From Sulfidibacterium sp964598065 (GTDB lineage Bacteria; Bacteroidota; Bacteroidia; Bacteroidales; F082), in assembly GCA_964598065.1 (NCBI GenBank), contig CAZRAW010000099.1, positions 1 to 8,336 of the forward strand: 8,336 nucleotides of DNA, given 5' to 3'. The position numbers were made by a program, and so were the translations under genes. Within the stretch, counting starts at the first letter, position 1. Each line of letters begins with the position of its first letter. The notes under the pieces were generated by a model. It saw only the letters and a program-made list of their open reading frames with translations. It searched no databases and had not been told where the DNA came from. Shown piece after piece: positions 6,190-8,336 of the stretch.

Positions 6190-8253
6190 TTATTTATTAA
6201 TCCGGATACGTGCGTCCACGGCCACCACCTGTCGTTTGCTGCCAAGCAGAGGATTCAAATCCATCTCGGCAATTTCGGGAGCAGTTTGTACAAGCGCCGA
6301 AAGTCGTATCAATACATCAGCAAAAAGTTCTTCGTCCACGCCTTCCATACCACGTACGCCCTGAATGATTTTGTAGCTTTTCAGATTTTTCAATTCAGCC
6401 AAAGCCTCCTCTTTACCCAAAGGCGCCAGCATGGCTCTCACATCCTTCAACACTTCAATAAAGATACCGCCGAGACCAAACAAAATCAAATGGCCGAATT
6501 TATCCTCTTTTTTTATGCCGGCAAAAAGCTCCGTGCCGTTAAGCATGGGCTGAATGAGCACGCCTTTGGCGCCTTTAATCTGCATCATGCGTTCCATTTC
6601 GCTCAGCAGTTTTTTGTTATCGCAAATGTTCAGACTTACGCCGCCCACATCCGATTTGTGCAAGGGGCCGACAACTTTCATAACTAACGGAAAGCCAACT
6701 TCCTCAGTCAGTTTTACAATTTCTTCTTTCTGTGAAGTGTTAAACTCTTTTGCACGGGGAATACCGGCGGCATCCAACAGTGCCGTTACTTTTTCAGGAG
6801 GTAAATAACCGTCAGTGGCTTCTTCCACAATGGTGCGGATTTGTTTTTCATCCACATAAGGCAAAGCAACCTTTTCGGGAGCCGGCGCCGGCGTATAGTA
6901 AATCCGTGCCAGGGCTTCGCCCAGTACAACTTCGTCAGGGAAATAAACTCTGCCTTTTTCCACAAAAGCTTTCACCTCTTTTTCAGCCGTTAAAAAGGAA
7001 GGTAAAACAGGAAAAACAGGTTTTTTGCTGTGTTTCATTTTCTCATCCAGCAAATCGTACACATCATAAACCTTAAACAAACCCGGTGTGCCGAAAATTA
7101 CCACCATAGCATCAATTTCATCAAATTTGTTATTCACATAGTCGATGATGGTACCGAGTTGTTCGGCTGTACCGGTAGCGAGAAAATCGATAGGATTACC
7201 CACAGCTGAGCCGGGAAACAGTTTTGTTTTCAGCTCTTCGACTGCTTTTCCCCGGATAGCCGGAACATTCAAACCGCCGGCAGAGAGTTTATCGGTGAGC
7301 ATGACAGCGGGCCCGCCGGCATGGGTAATCACTGCAATATTTTTGCCCTGAAGTTCGGGATACATGAAAACCGAAGCCACGCTGATAAGGTCTTCGCGAC
7401 CATAGCAACGCACGATACCGGCTTTGCGGAAAAGCGCATCCGCAGCAGCATCCGAGCTGGTAAGCGCTCCCGTATGTGAAGAAGCAGCACGGCTTCCGGC
7501 TTCCGAAGCTCCGGCTTTCACAGCTGCAATCCGGCAACCTTTCCGAATGAGCGAAGCAGCATGTTTCAGCAACAAACCGGGATGGTCGATTTTTTCGAGA
7601 TAAAGCAGCTTGACTTTGGGGTCTTTTTCCGGGTCGAAAGTCTCATCCATGTATTGTAGCACCTCTTCCACACCCATTTGGGCTGAGTTTCCCACGGAAT
7701 AAACATTGTTGAATGTCAGGCCTTTGGGAATTCCGGCCTCCATAATAAAACAGGCCGTGGCACCCGAACCGCTGATAAAATCACAGCCTTTGGGGTTGAG
7801 TTTGGGAATGGGTTGTGTAAAAACGCCGTGATATTGCGGTGTCAGCACCCCTATGCAATTGGGACCGATAAGCGATCCGTTCACCTTGTTTACCGATGCT
7901 ACCATCTTATCTTCCAGTAGCTTGCCTTCATGGCTTTCTTCACTGAAACCGGCAGACAGCACAATGAAAGCGCGTGTGTTTTTGTTTTGAGCCAGGAATT
8001 CAACCGTGTCGGGCGTGTATTTTGCTGCAATAGCGATTATAGCCAAATCCACATCGGGCATCTCTTTGGGGTCACGAAAACTTTTTATTCCCTGAACCTC
8101 GTCTTCCTTGGGGTTCATCACGTAGAGTTCGCCATCAAATTTGCCCTCCAAAAGATTTTTGATGACTTTTCCACCCGGTTTTTCTATATCATTCGAGCCT
8201 CCCACAACTACGATGCTGCGGGGATGTGTTAACTGTTTTATAATCATGTCCAT
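6190..8253 (-). CDS. ADP-forming acetate/acyl-CoA ligase, fused alpha-beta subunits (acyl-CoA synthetase, NDP-forming)
   Basis: This 687-residue enzyme should convert acetyl-CoA or another acyl-CoA, ADP and phosphate to the free acid, CoA and ATP: substrate-level phosphorylation in fermenters, reversible in principle. The domains run in the alpha-then-beta order of the fused family: a CoA-binding Rossmann domain (about 6-100, with VVVGGS 15-20), a ligase-CoA region with GPNCIGV (130-136) and SGSGA (161-165), the phosphohistidine loop SSHTGALT with catalytic His260, a third domain with THAGGPAVM (310-318) and GNPIDF (352-357), a Pro/Ala linker (about 455-465), then an ATP-grasp domain (about 480-687) with the second phosphotransfer histidine His532 in HKSDVGG, FGLGG (592-596) and AEMDLNPLL (662-670). 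Both histidines are present, so it looks active. The ATG at 8253 is used; a second ATG two codons in is equally possible. The length is typical of fused forms. Acyl specificity is undetermined. Confidence 0.94.
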   Translation of the reverse strand: MDMIIKQLTHPRSIVVVGGSNDIEKPGGKVIKNLLEGKFDGELYVMNPKEDEVQGIKSFRDPKEMPDVDLAIIAIAAKYTPDTVEFLAQNKNTRAFIVLSAGFSEESHEGKLLEDKMVASVNKVNGSLIGPNCIGVLTPQYHGVFTQPIPKLNPKGCDFISGSGATACFIMEAGIPKGLTFNNVYSVGNSAQMGVEEVLQYMDETFDPEKDPKVKLLYLEKIDHPGLLLKHAASLIRKGCRIAAVKAGASEAGSRAASSHTGALTSSDAAADALFRKAGIVRCYGREDLISVASVFMYPELQGKNIAVITHAGGPAVMLTDKLSAGGLNVPAIRGKAVEELKTKLFPGSAVGNPIDFLATGTAEQLGTIIDYVNNKFDEIDAMVVIFGTPGLFKVYDVYDLLDEKMKHSKKPVFPVLPSFLTAEKEVKAFVEKGRVYFPDEVVLGEALARIYYTPAPAPEKVALPYVDEKQIRTIVEEATDGYLPPEKVTALLDAAGIPRAKEFNTSQKEEIVKLTEEVGFPLVMKVVGPLHKSDVGGVSLNICDNKKLLSEMERMMQIKGAKGVLIQPMLNGTELFAGIKKEDKFGHLILFGLGGIFIEVLKDVRAMLAPLGKEEALAELKNLKSYKIIQGVRGMEGVDEELFADVLIRLSALVQTAPEIAEMDLNPLLGSKRQVVAVDARIRINK

Positions 8254-8269
8254 TGATATTTTAATGCAG

Positions 8270-8297
8270 CAAAATTACGGATTTAACACCTGTCAAA
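8270..8297 (-). promoter_or_regulatory. Predicted Bacteroidota promoter for the acyl-CoA synthetase gene
   Basis: On the minus strand TAATTTTG (8277 down to 8270) exactly matches the -7 consensus, and a TTTG (8297 down to 8294) lies 16 bases upstream, slightly closer than the usual spacing of about 19. The start of transcription would be near 8263, only about 10 bases before the ATG at 8253. Such a short leader makes the alternative ATG at 8247 worth considering. The rest of 8278-8336 shows no gene. Confidence 0.5.
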
Positions 8298-8336
8298 AGG
8301 AACAAAGAAGATATTTAGAACAAGTTTAGGCAAATC

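Noticed and set aside
6167..6205. CCGGAT and ATCCGG inverted pair around the acyl-CoA synthetase stop codon
   Set aside because: The stem is 6 bp with a 27-base A/T-rich loop and no following T-run. Short self-complementary CCGG words also occur elsewhere, so this is likely chance.
6028..6687. A 219-codon plus-strand open frame crossing the aminotransferase promoter and the end of the acyl-CoA synthetase gene
   Set aside because: Most of it is antisense to the ATP-grasp domain. The translation is rich in His, Phe and Gln with no family resemblance, typical of a shadow frame.

Overview
The window looks like chromosomal DNA of a Bacteroidota (Bacteroidetes) bacterium. The evidence is the promoter style. 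Sequences matching the phylum-specific -7 box TAnnTTTG lie just upstream of four of the five genes (TACTTTTG, TACCTTTG, and TAATTTTG twice), and a one-mismatch version lies before the fifth. Leaders are A/T-rich and carry no convincing Shine-Dalgarno sequence. Base composition is moderate, and the proteins read like Bacteroidales or related environmental members. The genus cannot be told from the sequence.

Layout from left to right. 17-2299 (-) is a complete UvrD/PcrA-type superfamily 1 DNA helicase. A 184-bp divergent intergenic region (2300-2483) holds a promoter for each side and a perfect 8-bp-arm hairpin in the leader of the next gene. 2484-3842 (+) is a HemG/HemY-type FAD protoporphyrinogen oxidase for heme synthesis. 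3843-4664 is an islet of less familiar material: a 98-bp nested imperfect palindrome, a 131-residue cysteine-rich protein (4064-4459, +) built from two copies of a CxxC / PxVKL / Cx4CFxH unit, and a 42-codon protein-like open stretch (4518-4646, +) that may be the tail of a decayed gene. 4665-5987 (-) is a fold-type I PLP-dependent aminotransferase. 6190-8253 (-) is a full-length fused ADP-forming acyl/acetyl-CoA synthetase.

The two right-hand genes read in the same direction, 202 bp apart, each with its own predicted promoter. They would make sense together in amino-acid fermentation (transamination to a 2-oxo acid, oxidation to an acyl-CoA, then ATP formation from the acyl-CoA), but that link is inferred from adjacency only. 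The helicase and the heme enzyme are housekeeping genes with no evident functional tie. No tRNA, rRNA, CRISPR array, intact insertion sequence, prophage or recognisable defence system was seen. The parts most worth following up are the duplicated cysteine-rich protein, the palindrome before it and the orphan reading frame after it.
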